Source: Rhizobium redzepovicii (GTDB taxonomy: Bacteria; Pseudomonadota; Alphaproteobacteria; Rhizobiales; Rhizobiaceae). From it: 64,000 bases of DNA. Where the stretch lies: the NCBI RefSeq assembly GCF_019793435.1, contig NZ_JAILYH010000005.1, positions 62,001 to 126,000 of the forward strand, read 5' to 3'. A program made the position numbers and the translations under genes. The notes beneath the pieces were generated by a model that saw only the letters and a list, made by a program, of their open reading frames with translations, made no database searches and had not been told where the DNA came from. This document shows, piece by piece, positions 1-9,782 of the stretch. How positions within the stretch are numbered: position 1 is the first letter of the stretch; each line of letters starts with the position of its first letter.

Positions 1-39
1 GCCGCTCTGGGCCGAAAGCTGGGGACCGAGTCGCGGTGA
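1..39 (+). CDS. possible 3' end of an upstream gene (partial)
   Basis: In frame 1 the window opens with twelve sense codons (AALGRKLGTESR) ending in TGA at 37-39. It could be the C-terminus of a gene lying left of the window. There is too little sequence to identify a family, and it may be a chance frame. Confidence 0.25.
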   Translation, partial: AALGRKLGTESR

Positions 40-85
40 CGTCAGGCCGTGCTTGGATGCAGCTGCCGCGTGAATCACCGGCAAT

Positions 86-118
86 AAATAGAGCCCGCGC
101 GGCAATGCCGGCGGGCTC
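86..118 (-). terminator. Rho-independent terminator of argG
   Basis: The arms GAGCCCGC (91-98) and GCGGGCTC (111-118) form a GC-rich hairpin. Read on the minus strand it is followed by a T-rich run (TATTTATT). It lies 28 bases beyond the argG stop codon. Confidence 0.7.
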
Positions 119-145
119 CAACCAGTTCGAAAGCGAACCCGGGAT

Positions 146-1369
<1,224 letters not shown>

Positions 1370-1545
1370 GATGATGAGGTCCGTTGCATAAAAAGGCCGG
1401 CGAAAACCCGGTGTCGCGGCACTTTTAGCGAGATTGGCGCGTGACGCAAGGGCAAGTGCCAAGCCGCCGGCGCGATAGCGTTGACAGCGCCAAAGCGGAG
1501 CCCATATTCGCCAACGTCCGAGCAATGATCGAGGAGGGGCTCCCC

Positions 1546-2397
1546 GTGACCAATATTCAAGACATTTTCAAGAAATCCAATGTTGCCGTCGTCACCGGCG
1601 GGGCGTCCGGCATCGGCCTGGCGGCGGCGAAATATTTCGCCGGGCGCGGCATGAGCGTCGCCATCGCCGATCTCGGCGGCGATCGGCTGGCCGAGGCCGC
1701 CGACCAACTCAAGGCCATTGCCGGCGAGGAAAATGTGATGGCGGTCGAAACCGACGTCGCATCCAGGGACTCGCTGGAGGCGCTCGAACGTGCCGTGCTC
1801 CAGCGTTTCGGCCGCGTGCACGTGCTGATGAACAATGCCGGCATCGGCCCGGAAACCTCGATCTTCAGCCCACAGGCCAACTGGGACCATATCTTCGCCG
1901 TCAACCTGATGGGCGTCATCAACGGCACGCGCACCTTCGGCCCGAAGATGCTGTCGCACGGCGAGCCCGGCCTGATCATCAACACCGGTTCGAAACAGGG
2001 CATCACCACGCCGCCCGGCAATCCCGCCTACAATATCTCCAAATCGGGCGTGAAGGTCTTTACCGAAGCGCTGGAGCATGAGCTTCGCAACATCGACGGC
2101 GGCAAGATCTCCGCCCATCTTCTGATCCCCGGCTTCGTCTTCACCGGCCTCACCAAGGGCGACCGCGCGGAAAAACCGGCCGGCGCCTGGACACCGGAGC
2201 AGACCGTCGACTTCATGGTCGAAAGCCTCGAGCGCGGCGATTTCTATATCCTCTGCCCCGACAACGATGTGGCCCGGCCGGTCGACGAACGCCGAATGGC
2301 CTGGGCGGCCGGCGACATCATCGAGAATCGCCCGCCGCTGTCGCGCTGGCACAAGGACTATGCCGATAAGTTCAAGGCCTTCCTCGAACAGAAGTGA
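1546..2397 (+). CDS. SDR family NAD(P)-dependent oxidoreductase
   Basis: This 283-residue short-chain dehydrogenase/reductase has the cofactor-binding TGGASGIG near residue 18, the NNAG structural motif, a serine in NTGSKQG and the catalytic YxxxK as YNISK, so it should be an active Rossmann-fold enzyme. The substrate cannot be read from sequence. The start is the GTG at 1546, because a strong Shine-Dalgarno GAGGAGG (1531-1537) sits eight bases before it; an ATG at 1525 in the same frame lacks such a site. It is divergent from argG and followed by a palindromic repeat. Confidence 0.88.
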   Translation: MTNIQDIFKKSNVAVVTGGASGIGLAAAKYFAGRGMSVAIADLGGDRLAEAADQLKAIAGEENVMAVETDVASRDSLEALERAVLQRFGRVHVLMNNAGIGPETSIFSPQANWDHIFAVNLMGVINGTRTFGPKMLSHGEPGLIINTGSKQGITTPPGNPAYNISKSGVKVFTEALEHELRNIDGGKISAHLLIPGFVFTGLTKGDRAEKPAGAWTPEQTVDFMVESLERGDFYILCPDNDVARPVDERRMAWAAGDIIENRPPLSRWHKDYADKFKAFLEQK

Positions 2398-2408
2398 TCG
2401 GCGGCACT

Positions 2409-2506
2409 GCATATCATCAGGACGTGTGCAGCGGTTCCGGGAGAACGATATGCACAAAACAAACAGCGAGTGCGCGTCGCATGAATCAAGCTTCATGCGA
2501 CGCGCA
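2409..2506. repeat. two-hairpin intergenic repeat (RIME-like), copy 1
   Basis: The first half is bounded by GCATATC (2409-2415) and GATATGC (2447-2453) around a GTGTGCAGCGGTTCCGGG core. The second half is a perfect palindrome, TGCGCGTCGCATGAA (2471-2485) against TTCATGCGACGCGCA (2492-2506). Related copies lie at 16390, 38890 and 63275. It may also end transcription of the SDR gene. Confidence 0.75.
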
Positions 2507-2530
2507 TGAGAAGGTTTGATTGGTAATTTT

Positions 2531-2573
2531 CCGAAAGCCGGATAAGAGATCGTCAGGTCTTTCCGGCTTTCGG
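2531..2573 (+). promoter_or_regulatory. hairpin overlapping the lysE ribosome-binding region
   Basis: CCGAAAGCCGG (2531-2541) and CCGGCTTTCGG (2563-2573) are perfect 11-base inverted arms with a 21-base loop. The 3' arm ends eight bases before the ATG at 2582, and the only SD-like bases (CGGAG, 2571-2575) are partly in the stem. Closing the stem would hide the ribosome-binding site. Confidence 0.5.
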
Positions 2574-2581
2574 AGTGTGCC

Positions 2582-3223
2582 ATGGATTTCCTGCCCAGCC
2601 TGCCGACGCTGCTCGGCTTTGCCGCCGCGACGCTGCTGCTCGCGGCGACCCCCGGCCCCGACATGACGCTGTCGATCAGTCGCGCGCTCGCCCAGGGCAA
2701 GTATGCAGCACTCTTCGTCGTGGTCGGCACCAGTCTCGGCATCGTCGTTCACACCATGCTGGTCGCCTTCGGCATTTCGGCGCTGATCACTGCCTCGCCG
2801 AGCGCCTTCCTGATCCTGAAAACCGGCGGCGCCGGCTATCTGCTCTGGCTGGCGGTGCAGGCGATCCGCTTCGGCTCGAAGCTCACCGTCGCCAAGGTCG
2901 AGGAACAGAAGGGCACAGTGCTTTCGAACATCTCGTCTGGCTTCTGGGTCAATCTTCTGAACCCCAAGGTCATTATTTTCTTCATGACCTTCCTGCCGCA
3001 ATTCGTCAGCGCCGGCGATCCCGCCGTCACGCAGAAGCTGCTGTTCCTCGGGCTTTGCTTCATTCTGATCGGCATGCCCGTCAATGCCAGCGTGATCTTC
3101 GCCGCCGACTGGCTGGCTTCCTGGCTGCAGAACAACAGAAAGGTGCTGCGCGGCATGGACTATACCTTCGCCGGCGTCTTCTCGATCTTCGCCGCGAAAA
3201 TCCTGCTCACGCAGGCCAGATGA
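2582..3223 (+). CDS. LysE family translocator
   Basis: This 213-residue inner-membrane protein has the LysE/RhtB layout: about six hydrophobic segments and the conserved early motif ATPGPDMTL near residues 21-29. LysE-family proteins export amino acids or homoserine lactone-like small molecules; the substrate is unknown here. A glycine-rich second segment (KTGGAGYLLWLA) and the NLLNPK motif are also typical. It is a single gene preceded by a hairpin that overlaps its translation start and followed, in convergent orientation, by the ABC importer. Confidence 0.88.
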   Translation: MDFLPSLPTLLGFAAATLLLAATPGPDMTLSISRALAQGKYAALFVVVGTSLGIVVHTMLVAFGISALITASPSAFLILKTGGAGYLLWLAVQAIRFGSKLTVAKVEEQKGTVLSNISSGFWVNLLNPKVIIFFMTFLPQFVSAGDPAVTQKLLFLGLCFILIGMPVNASVIFAADWLASWLQNNRKVLRGMDYTFAGVFSIFAAKILLTQAR

Positions 3224-3268
3224 TCAGCACCATGTCAGGCCAATTAGCCGATCAGCACGCTGTCAGCG

Positions 3269-4063
3269 CTAGCCGATCAGCAAAGCATCGTCGTCGAGCG
3301 TCTGGCCGCGCATCTTGCGGAACATCGCGATCAGATCCTCGACCTGCAGGTTCTTTCTGTTGTCGCCCGCGACATCGAGAACGATCTCGCCGCCATGCAG
3401 CATGATCGTGCGATGGCCATAGTCCAGCGCCTGGCGCATCGAATGCGTCACCATCATCGTCGTCAGCTTGCGCTCGGCCACGATCTTCTGCGTCAGGTTC
3501 ATCACGAATTCCGCCATCCCAGGGTCGAGTGCGGCCGTATGTTCGTCGAGCAGCAGCACTTCCGAGCCGGCAAGTGTGGCCATGACGAGCGAAACCGCCT
3601 GACGCTGCCCGCCGGATAGCAGATCCATGCGGTCCTTCAGCCGGTTTTCCAGCCCGAGATTGAGTTCGGCGATCCGCTCGCGGAAATAGTCGCGCCTGCT
3701 GCCCCCGAGCGCCGGCGCAAGTCCGCGCTTCTCGCCGCGGCGGGCGGCCAGAGCAAGATTTTCCTCGATCGACAGCGAACCGCAGCTTCCCGTCAGCGGA
3801 TCTTGGAAGACCCGCGCGACGAGACCGGCGCGTGATGCCGTCGACTTGCGCGTCACCTCGTTCTTGCCGATCAGCACCTGCCCCTCGCTCGGCAGGACAT
3901 CGCCGGCGAGCACGCCGAGCAGCGTCGATTTGCCGGCGCCGTTGGAGCCGATGACGGTAACGAAGGAGCCCTGCTCGATGGTCAGGCTGACACCGTTCAG
4001 CGCCTGCTTCTGCAGCGGCGTACCGCGCCCGAAAACGACCTTGATGTCCTTGACGCTGATCAT
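3269..4063 (-). CDS. ABC transporter ATP-binding protein (ABC_sub_bind-type importer)
   Basis: The 264-residue ATPase has a Walker A loop GSNGAGKST, the signature LSGGQRQA and Walker B VLLLDEH, so it should power the permease encoded just upstream. Its ATG (4063) overlaps the permease stop by four bases, implying translational coupling. The frame extends further upstream but only through the permease gene, so MISVKDIK is the start. With the permease and binding protein it forms a three-gene importer of the type often annotated for tryptophan/tyrosine; the substrate is unproven. Confidence 0.9.
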   Translation of the reverse strand: MISVKDIKVVFGRGTPLQKQALNGVSLTIEQGSFVTVIGSNGAGKSTLLGVLAGDVLPSEGQVLIGKNEVTRKSTASRAGLVARVFQDPLTGSCGSLSIEENLALAARRGEKRGLAPALGGSRRDYFRERIAELNLGLENRLKDRMDLLSGGQRQAVSLVMATLAGSEVLLLDEHTAALDPGMAEFVMNLTQKIVAERKLTTMMVTHSMRQALDYGHRTIMLHGGEIVLDVAGDNRKNLQVEDLIAMFRKMRGQTLDDDALLIG

Positions 4064-4938
4064 GATGCAGCACCTCCGCGAAGACGGGGAAGGATGAGCG
4101 CCACGGTGACCAGCACTGCCGTCACGAAATTGAGGTCGGAGGCCTGCAGGCCGATGACGTCGCTGGACAGCGCCAGCTGGATCGCAATGCGATAGAGGAT
4201 CGAGCCGAGCACGCAGCCGATCAACGCGATCAACAGGCCGCGGCGACCAAGCAGCGTCTCGCCGATGATGACGGCGGCCAGACCGACGACGATCGTGCCG
4301 ACACCCGAGGTGACGTCGGCAAAGCCGTTGGTCTGGGCAAACAGCGCACCGCCGAACGCCACCAGCGCATTCGAGATCGCCATGCCGAGATAGATCTGCC
4401 GGCTGGTATCGACACCCTGCGCCCGGGCCATCCGCGCATTGGCGCCGGTCGCCCGCATGGCAAGCCCGGCATCGCTTTCCAGGAAGCGCCAGACCAGGAC
4501 GAGGGCGACGATCACGAGAACGCCGACGAAGAGCGGCCGCACGTAGAAATCGCGCAGGCCATGGCCGAAGAACGGGCTGATCATCGTATCGGCATTGATG
4601 AGGGCGACGTTGGGTTTGCCCATCACGCGCAGATTGACGGAAAACAGCGCGATCATCGTCAGGATCGAGGCGAGCAGATTGAGGATCTTGAAGCGCACGT
4701 TGAGCAGCGCCGTCACCATGCCCGCGGCCGCACCCGCCGCCATCGCGACCACAGCCGCAAGCCAGGCATTGACGCCGGCAATGATCAGCACCGCGGTCAC
4801 CGCTGCACCAAGCGGAAACGAGCCGTCGACAGTCAGATCGGGAAAGTCGAGAATGCGGAAGGCGAGATAGACGCCGAGAGCGACGAAGGAATAGACCAGA
4901 CCGAGCTCGACGGCCCCCCAAAATGCGATTTGGCTCAA
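4060..4938 (-). CDS. ABC transporter permease (ABC_sub_bind-type importer)
   Basis: This is a 292-residue polytopic inner-membrane protein of the branched-chain-permease-like fold, with repeated hydrophobic segments and the motif FPDLTVDGSFPLGAA near residues 31-45 that typifies permeases paired with PF04392 binding proteins. It lies between the substrate-binding-protein gene (upstream) and the ATPase gene (4-base overlap downstream). No ligand specificity can be read from the sequence. Confidence 0.88.
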   Translation of the reverse strand: MSQIAFWGAVELGLVYSFVALGVYLAFRILDFPDLTVDGSFPLGAAVTAVLIIAGVNAWLAAVVAMAAGAAAGMVTALLNVRFKILNLLASILTMIALFSVNLRVMGKPNVALINADTMISPFFGHGLRDFYVRPLFVGVLVIVALVLVWRFLESDAGLAMRATGANARMARAQGVDTSRQIYLGMAISNALVAFGGALFAQTNGFADVTSGVGTIVVGLAAVIIGETLLGRRGLLIALIGCVLGSILYRIAIQLALSSDVIGLQASDLNFVTAVLVTVALILPRLRGGAAS

Positions 4939-4996
4939 GGCTTTCAGCCCCTTTTGTTACCGTTCCGCCCGTCGCGAAACCGCAGCTTTTTAATAC

Positions 4997-5030
4997 TTCA
5001 GCCGCCCCCGCGCAAACGGGAGCGGCTGAA
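4997..5030 (-). promoter_or_regulatory. intercistronic hairpin between SBP and permease genes
   Basis: TTCAGCCGC (4997-5005) pairs with GCGGCTGAA (5022-5030). On the minus strand it is followed by an A-rich rather than U-rich stretch, so it is not a classical terminator. Hairpins in this position commonly stabilise the upstream SBP message relative to the permease. Confidence 0.45.
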
Positions 5031-5058
5031 TGTGAATGGTCGATCGAACGACGGCCGA

Positions 5059-6012
5059 TTATTCGATGACCTTGTTGGCGCGGGAAAGCACGCTCTCGGG
5101 CAGAGTGACGCCCATCTTGGCCGCCGCCGCCTTGTTGACGACGAGGTCGCTGCCGGCAGCGGTCTTGACCGCGATATCGCCCGGGTTTTCGCCCTTCAGC
5201 ACCCGCACGACGATCTCGCCAGTCTGCTTCCCGACATCGTAATAGTTGAAGCCGAGGGCGGCGACCGAACCGCGCGAAACCGAATCCGTATCGGCGGTGA
5301 AGAGCGGCAGCTTGCTTTCTTCGGCAACCGCGACGGCGCCTTCGAGTGCGGAGATGATCGTGTTGTCGGTCGGGATGTAGATCGCATCGGCGCGGCCGAC
5401 GAGGGCGCGGGCCGCGCCCTGGACCTCGGCCGACTTGGTGGCGGCTGATTCCACAACCTTCAGGCCCGCCTTTTCGGCTTCGGCCTTCAGCACGGCAAGC
5501 AGCGAAACGGAATTGGCCTCACCGGAATTGTAGAGATAGCCGATGGTTTTCACATCGGGCAGGATTTCCTTGATCAGCGCCAGATGCTCGGCGACCGGCG
5601 ACATGTCGGAAAGGCCGGTGACGTTGCCGCCTGGTTTGTCCATGTTCTTGACGAGCTGAGCGCCGAGCGGGTCGGAGACCGCTGTGAAGACGACCGGAAT
5701 GTCGCGCGTCGAGGAGACGACCGCCTGAGCAGAGGGCGTGGAGATCGGCACGATGACATTCGGCTCGTCGCCGGCAAACTGGCGGGCGATCTGAGCTGCC
5801 GTCGCCGGATTGCCCTGCGCCGACTCGAACACGAATTTCAGGTTCTCGCCCTCCTTATAGCCGGCGGCCGTCAGCGCATCGAGAACGCCCTTGCGGGCCG
5901 CATCCAGCGCCGGATGCTCGACGATTGCCGTCACGGCGACCGTGACGTTGTCAGCCTTTGCGGGCAGGGAAAGGGCCAAACTGGCGGCAAGAGCGAGCAG
6001 AATCGGGCGCAT
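5059..6012 (-). CDS. ABC transporter substrate-binding protein (PF04392-like)
   Basis: This 317-residue periplasmic binding protein has an N-terminal signal peptide (MRPILLALAASLALSLPAKA) followed by a two-lobed type-1-like fold. Motifs such as the PISTPSAQAV and FTAVSDPLGA stretches fit the ABC_sub_bind family linked to aromatic amino acid uptake in other bacteria. The ATG at 6012 is preceded by a good AGGAGG site (minus strand), whereas the ten-codon upstream extension lacks a signal-like start. It is the first gene of the three-gene importer. Confidence 0.88.
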   Translation of the reverse strand: MRPILLALAASLALSLPAKADNVTVAVTAIVEHPALDAARKGVLDALTAAGYKEGENLKFVFESAQGNPATAAQIARQFAGDEPNVIVPISTPSAQAVVSSTRDIPVVFTAVSDPLGAQLVKNMDKPGGNVTGLSDMSPVAEHLALIKEILPDVKTIGYLYNSGEANSVSLLAVLKAEAEKAGLKVVESAATKSAEVQGAARALVGRADAIYIPTDNTIISALEGAVAVAEESKLPLFTADTDSVSRGSVAALGFNYYDVGKQTGEIVVRVLKGENPGDIAVKTAAGSDLVVNKAAAAKMGVTLPESVLSRANKVIE

Positions 6013-6041
6013 TTGTATCCTCCTGATTGATTTTGGCGGCA

Positions 6042-6070
6042 CTATTAGGAAAAGCGCATGCTTAAATCAA
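6042..6070 (-). promoter_or_regulatory. candidate sigma-70 promoter of the ABC importer
   Basis: On the minus strand TTGATT (6065-6070) and TAATAG (6042-6047) are separated by 17 bases. They lie about 30 bases before the SBP start codon and just after the rlmN stop. Confidence 0.45.
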
Positions 6071-6105
6071 TGCAGGAGAATTGTAGCGAGGATCAAACTT
6101 GCTGA

Positions 6106-7332
6106 TCAGTCGTCGGCGCCGTGATTGGCGATCATCATCGCCTCGAAGGCCAGGCGCTCGGTCTTGCGCATGCGTTCGGACTCCGATTTCAGCTGGCCGC
6201 AGGCGGCAAGAATGTCGCGCCCGCGCGGCGTGCGGATCGGCGAGGCGTAACCGGCCGAATTGATGAAATCGGCGAACTTCTCGATCTGCTCCCAGTCGGA
6301 ACACTGATAATTGGTGCCGGGCCAGGGATTGAACGGAATGAGATTGATCTTCGCCGGCACGCCTTTCAGCAGCTTGATCAGCCCCTTGGCGTCTTCGAGG
6401 CTGTCGTTGACATCCTTCAGCATCACATATTCGAAGGTGATGCGCCGCGCATTGGAAAGGCCGGGATAGGCTTTGCACGCCTCGATCAGCTCCTTCAGCG
6501 GATACTTCTTGTTGATCGGCACGAGAATGTCGCGCAGGTCGTCGCGCACCGCATGCAGCGAGATCGCCAGCATGACGCCGATCTCCTCGCCGGTGCGGAA
6601 GATTTCCGGCACGACGCCGGAGGTTGAAAGCGTCACGCGACGCCTGGAGAGCGACAGGCCGTCGCCATCCGTGGCGATCAGCAATGCCTGCTTGACGGCG
6701 TCAAAATTATAGAGCGGCTCGCCCATGCCCATCATCACGATATTGCTGACCTTGCGGCCCTCGGCAGGCATGATCGTGCCTTGCGGCGCTTCGCGATCGG
6801 GGAAGTCGCCAAGCCGGTCGCGGGCAAGCAGCAGCTGCGACAGAATTTCCTCCGCCGTCAGGTTGCGCACCAGGCGTTGCGTCCCGGTGTGACAGAAGGA
6901 GCAGGTGAGCGTGCAGCCGACCTGGCTGGAGATGCAGAGCGTGCCGCGGCCCTCTTCCGGAATATAGACGGCTTCGATTTCAACCGGGCGGCCGGCGCCG
7001 CGCGGGGGAAAACGCAGCAGCCATTTGCGCGTGCCGTCGTTCGAGACTTGCTCTTCGACGATTTCGGGACGCGCGATGGTGAAATGCTGCTTCAGCATTT
7101 CGCGCATGTCCTTGGCGACATTCGTCATATGGTCGAAATCGGAAACCCCGCGCACATAGATCCAGTTCCACAGCTGCGCGACGCGCATCTTGATCTGCTT
7201 CTCGGCCACGCCCTTTTCCCGAAGCGCCGCCCCCATCTCCTCACGTGAAAGCCCGATCAGGGACGGCTTTTCGACGCTGGCAGACGTGTGCGCCTGCGGC
7301 TTGGTGACAACGATCGCATCCGTGACGGACAT
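6106..7332 (-). CDS. rlmN: 23S rRNA (adenine2503-C2) / tRNA methyltransferase RlmN
   Basis: RlmN is a radical-SAM enzyme that methylates C2 of A2503 in 23S rRNA and A37 of some tRNAs. The 408-residue protein has the iron-sulfur triad C140, C144, C147 (CTLTCSFC) and a C-terminal cysteine near residue 378 (LAACGQL) in the position of the resolving cysteine; the GMGEPL motif lies in between. The N-terminus has a roughly 25-residue extension typical of rhizobial homologues. It is monocistronic, with its stop about 94 bases before the importer's start. Confidence 0.95.
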   Translation of the reverse strand: MSVTDAIVVTKPQAHTSASVEKPSLIGLSREEMGAALREKGVAEKQIKMRVAQLWNWIYVRGVSDFDHMTNVAKDMREMLKQHFTIARPEIVEEQVSNDGTRKWLLRFPPRGAGRPVEIEAVYIPEEGRGTLCISSQVGCTLTCSFCHTGTQRLVRNLTAEEILSQLLLARDRLGDFPDREAPQGTIMPAEGRKVSNIVMMGMGEPLYNFDAVKQALLIATDGDGLSLSRRRVTLSTSGVVPEIFRTGEEIGVMLAISLHAVRDDLRDILVPINKKYPLKELIEACKAYPGLSNARRITFEYVMLKDVNDSLEDAKGLIKLLKGVPAKINLIPFNPWPGTNYQCSDWEQIEKFADFINSAGYASPIRTPRGRDILAACGQLKSESERMRKTERLAFEAMMIANHGADD

Positions 7333-7529
7333 AGTCTTTAGATCCCGAATTCAAACACGTAACCGCCCCGCAAGCCCGCGGACTTCAGGAGCAAACCGGA
7401 AGAGGTGAGGCGCATGACGGCACATTGGCAGAAAATGAATGGCGGAACGGCGACTGATATCGCGATCTGTCCGCTGTTGGCGCGCCCTTTAGCATCATTT
7501 TGTCCGCGCGTCACTATAGATGGAAAACA

Positions 7530-7556
7530 GCAAAGGCCGGCGCAAGGCCGGCCTCT
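7530..7556 (-). terminator. terminator of the IalB-like gene
   Basis: GGCCGGC (7535-7541) and GCCGGCC (7547-7553) form a short perfect stem with a five-base loop. On the minus strand it is followed by TTTGCTGTTTT. It begins about 27 bases past the stop codon. Confidence 0.7.
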
Positions 7557-7580
7557 TGAAACTCTGCGGCTGGAGACCGC

Positions 7581-8090
7581 TTACTTGCAGCTTTCAATCT
7601 GCTTCAGCGCAGCCGAGATGCCAGAAAGCGAATAGCTGTAGGAGGTGCCGGTGCCTTTGCGCGAGACGGCATTCACCGTCATCGAATGACCGGTCTTCAT
7701 CGCGGCGACCAGGGCGGGCTCCTGCGCCGCATTCTCGACCCAGCCGGCCTTGTCCTTGGTGAACATCACGAAGGTCTTATTGTCGATGACGACATTGATC
7801 TTCGAATTTTCCTTCACCGTGTAACCCATCATCGCCTGCGGTTCGTAGGAGATGTTCTGGCCCGGACGCTGCGAGACGATGAAGAAGTTGTCGCCGTGGT
7901 CGACGCTTGCCGGCTGCTTTGCCGTCGGAACCGACAACACGTAGCAGACGGTGCTGGCGCCCGACTTGTAGGAGTAGGCGCCCCATGCCTGGAACTGCTG
8001 GATGCGGTTCGGCGCGGCCTGCTGCGCTGCCGCAACTCCGGCCATGGCAAGGGTGAGTGCGAGAGCGGATACGATACTTTTTACAAACAT
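7581..8090 (-). CDS. invasion-associated locus B (IalB) family protein
   Basis: This is a 169-residue secreted protein with a clear signal peptide (MFVKSIVSALALTLAMAGVAAA) and the IalB-type beta-rich domain, including FQAWGAYSY, the CYVLSVPTAKQP stretch and a C-terminal cysteine. IalB-family proteins are periplasmic or envelope proteins first linked to Bartonella invasion; their role in rhizobia is undefined. The start at 8090 follows an AGGAA site and starts the signal peptide; nine more upstream codons are open but not signal-like. It is divergent from the ECF sigma gene. Confidence 0.85.
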   Translation of the reverse strand: MFVKSIVSALALTLAMAGVAAAQQAAPNRIQQFQAWGAYSYKSGASTVCYVLSVPTAKQPASVDHGDNFFIVSQRPGQNISYEPQAMMGYTVKENSKINVVIDNKTFVMFTKDKAGWVENAAQEPALVAAMKTGHSMTVNAVSRKGTGTSYSYSLSGISAALKQIESCK

Positions 8091-8426
8091 GGATTCCTGC
8101 CGGTTCTTGCGATTCAAGGCCCGAAGCGATCATAGCGGGCGCCGCATAATCACGATCTGCTTTATTTTGACTTAATTCAGGTTACCAAATGGTCAACAAT
8201 AGCTGCGATTTGTATCTGCCTGTGTCATTTCAGCTCGGGTACCAATTTTCGCCCCTTTGACGGTATCGGCCGCGACACGGTGCCCCGATGGCACTGGCCG
8301 TCCGTTCGGCTGAATTTAAGACACAAAGATTCAGGCAAGAGTTTGACCTTTCCCAAATCCGTTGTACCTCAGTAAGACTTGGAAATCCGATACGAAATTA
8401 TTGCCGCAGGGGGCTCGTGAGGGGAC
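8091..8426. other. 336-base divergent intergenic region (ialB-like / ECF sigma)
   Basis: This stretch must hold the promoters of both flanking genes. I see an AT-rich patch at 8160-8210 but no confident sigma-70 or ECF-type promoter pair, no repeat element and no credible small gene. Confidence 0.5.
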
Positions 8427-8987
8427 ATGGATGCCGAGCAAAGACAGCGTTTCGCTGCCCTCGCGAAGGCCGTCGCCAGGGATCGCGACCAGCAGGCCTT
8501 TTCCATCCTGTTCGACTATTTCGCACCGCGGCTGAAAGCCTGGCTGATGCGCCAGAAGATGACATCAGCCGAGGCCGAGGAACTGGTCCAGGAGATCATG
8601 ATCGTGCTTTGGCATAAGGCGGATCTCTACGATGCCACGCGATCTTCCCTTTCAACCTGGCTTTTCCGCATTGCTCGGAACCGCCGCATCGACGTACAGC
8701 GCCGCACCAATACCCGCATCTTCGACGAGACCGATCCGGCCCTGCAGCCGTCGGCCGAGATCGGCGCAGATGAAATCATCGACAATGATGATCGCGACGC
8801 CAGGATCCGCGCCGCCGTCGGCCAATTGCCGGAGGAGCAGCGCGACATGCTGCGTGCCGCCTTCTTCCTTGGTCAATCGCATTCGGAGATCGCCGAAGCG
8901 ACCGGGCTGCCGCTCGGCACGGTGAAATCGCGTATCCGGCTCGCCTTCGGCAAGCTCCGCAAGGTGCTGGAGCGCGAAAACGCTTAA
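8427..8987 (+). CDS. ECF-type RNA polymerase sigma factor
   Basis: This 186-residue alternative sigma factor has region 2 at about residues 20-95 (FDYFAPRLKAWL, AEELVQEIMIVLWHKA, STWLFRIARNRRID) and region 4 at about 130-180 (LPEEQRDMLRAAFFLGQSHSEIA, LPLGTVKSRIRLA, a helix-turn-helix). The sequence resembles RpoE of the ChrR-controlled group. That group normally has a ChrR anti-sigma gene directly downstream, yet here the next gene is convergent and unrelated. The SD GAGGGG precedes the ATG. Confidence 0.88.
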   Translation: MDAEQRQRFAALAKAVARDRDQQAFSILFDYFAPRLKAWLMRQKMTSAEAEELVQEIMIVLWHKADLYDATRSSLSTWLFRIARNRRIDVQRRTNTRIFDETDPALQPSAEIGADEIIDNDDRDARIRAAVGQLPEEQRDMLRAAFFLGQSHSEIAEATGLPLGTVKSRIRLAFGKLRKVLERENA

Positions 8988-9385
8988 ATAGTTTTCATCG
9001 TTTCCTCAGTCCGGTCGGCCAGAACGCGGTCGGCTGCCTCGTAGTGACCTGGGCGGATATGGCCGCGCACCATGGCGAAGGCGGCCGAGAGCACGGCGAT
9101 GTCGTCGGAGAAGCCGATGACGGCGAAAACATCCGGGATCATGTCGACGGGCATGACGAAATAGGCGAGTGCTGCGAGCAGCACGCCGCGCACTTTCGTC
9201 GGCGTCTGCGGATCGAGCGCACAGTAAAACCCGGCAATGACATCGCGTGAGAACGGAATCTGCCGCACGGCGCGGCGGAAGGTCGGCCAGAATTTCTGCC
9301 TGACCGTCTTCTCCCGCCGGCTCTGGGTGTCCTCGTCGCCTGGCAACAGAATTTCCCCGAACTTGACCTCGTCCATCCCTTCCAT
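8984..9385 (-). CDS. YkvA / DUF1232 family membrane protein
   Basis: This 133-residue protein contains the DUF1232 core: the VRGVLLAALAYFVMPVDMIPD helix with its MPVDxIPD motif, followed by the VIGFSDDIAVL segment. Members are small membrane-associated proteins of unknown function. Start choice is uncertain: the ATG at 9385 has AGGG eight bases upstream, an ATG at 9376 is also possible, and a more distal TTG at 9430 is unlikely. Its stop overlaps the convergent sigma-factor stop by four bases. Confidence 0.78.
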   Translation of the reverse strand: MEGMDEVKFGEILLPGDEDTQSRREKTVRQKFWPTFRRAVRQIPFSRDVIAGFYCALDPQTPTKVRGVLLAALAYFVMPVDMIPDVFAVIGFSDDIAVLSAAFAMVRGHIRPGHYEAADRVLADRTEETMKTI

Positions 9386-9442
9386 CCTTTCGTCCCTGCG
9401 AACATATGGTGATGGCGCGAACTCTTTCAATCGGCCCCGCTT

Positions 9443-9748
9443 TTAGACGCCGCGTCGGGTCGCGGCCTTGTCCATCGCCTTGGCGAGCTTGAAATCCAGC
9501 TCCGTCAGTCCGCCGGCATCATGCGTATTCAGCGTGACATCCACCCTGGAATAGACGTTGAACCATTCGGGATGGTGGTTGAGTTTTTCGGCGGTGATCG
9601 CCGCCTCGGTCATAAAGCCGAATGCCTCGATGAAATTCGAAAACTTGAAGGTCTTCGATATTGATGAAGCCGCCTCATTGAGTACCCAGCCCGCAAGCCC
9701 GGCCAGTTGCGCCTCGACCGCGGTCCGTTCCAGTCTTTCCATTTTCAT
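9443..9748 (-). CDS. phhB: pterin-4a-carbinolamine dehydratase
   Basis: This 101-residue protein dehydrates 4a-hydroxytetrahydrobiopterin, recycling the pterin cofactor of aromatic amino acid hydroxylases; some homologues also act as transcription cofactors. The family motif E-K-x2-N-H-H-P is present as EKLNHHPEW at residues 54-62, including the catalytic histidines. Length is normal. No phenylalanine hydroxylase gene is adjacent. It is divergent from the phosphatase gene. Confidence 0.92.
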   Translation of the reverse strand: MKMERLERTAVEAQLAGLAGWVLNEAASSISKTFKFSNFIEAFGFMTEAAITAEKLNHHPEWFNVYSRVDVTLNTHDAGGLTELDFKLAKAMDKAATRRGV

Positions 9749-9782
9749 GCCATGGTCCTCTCATCTGCCGATAGGTTTACCG

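Noticed and set aside
8344-8378. RpoE-type autoregulatory promoter (TGACCT ... TAAGAC) before the ECF sigma gene
   Set aside because: Spacer is about 23 bases, too long for ECF promoters, and the -35 differs from TGATCC.
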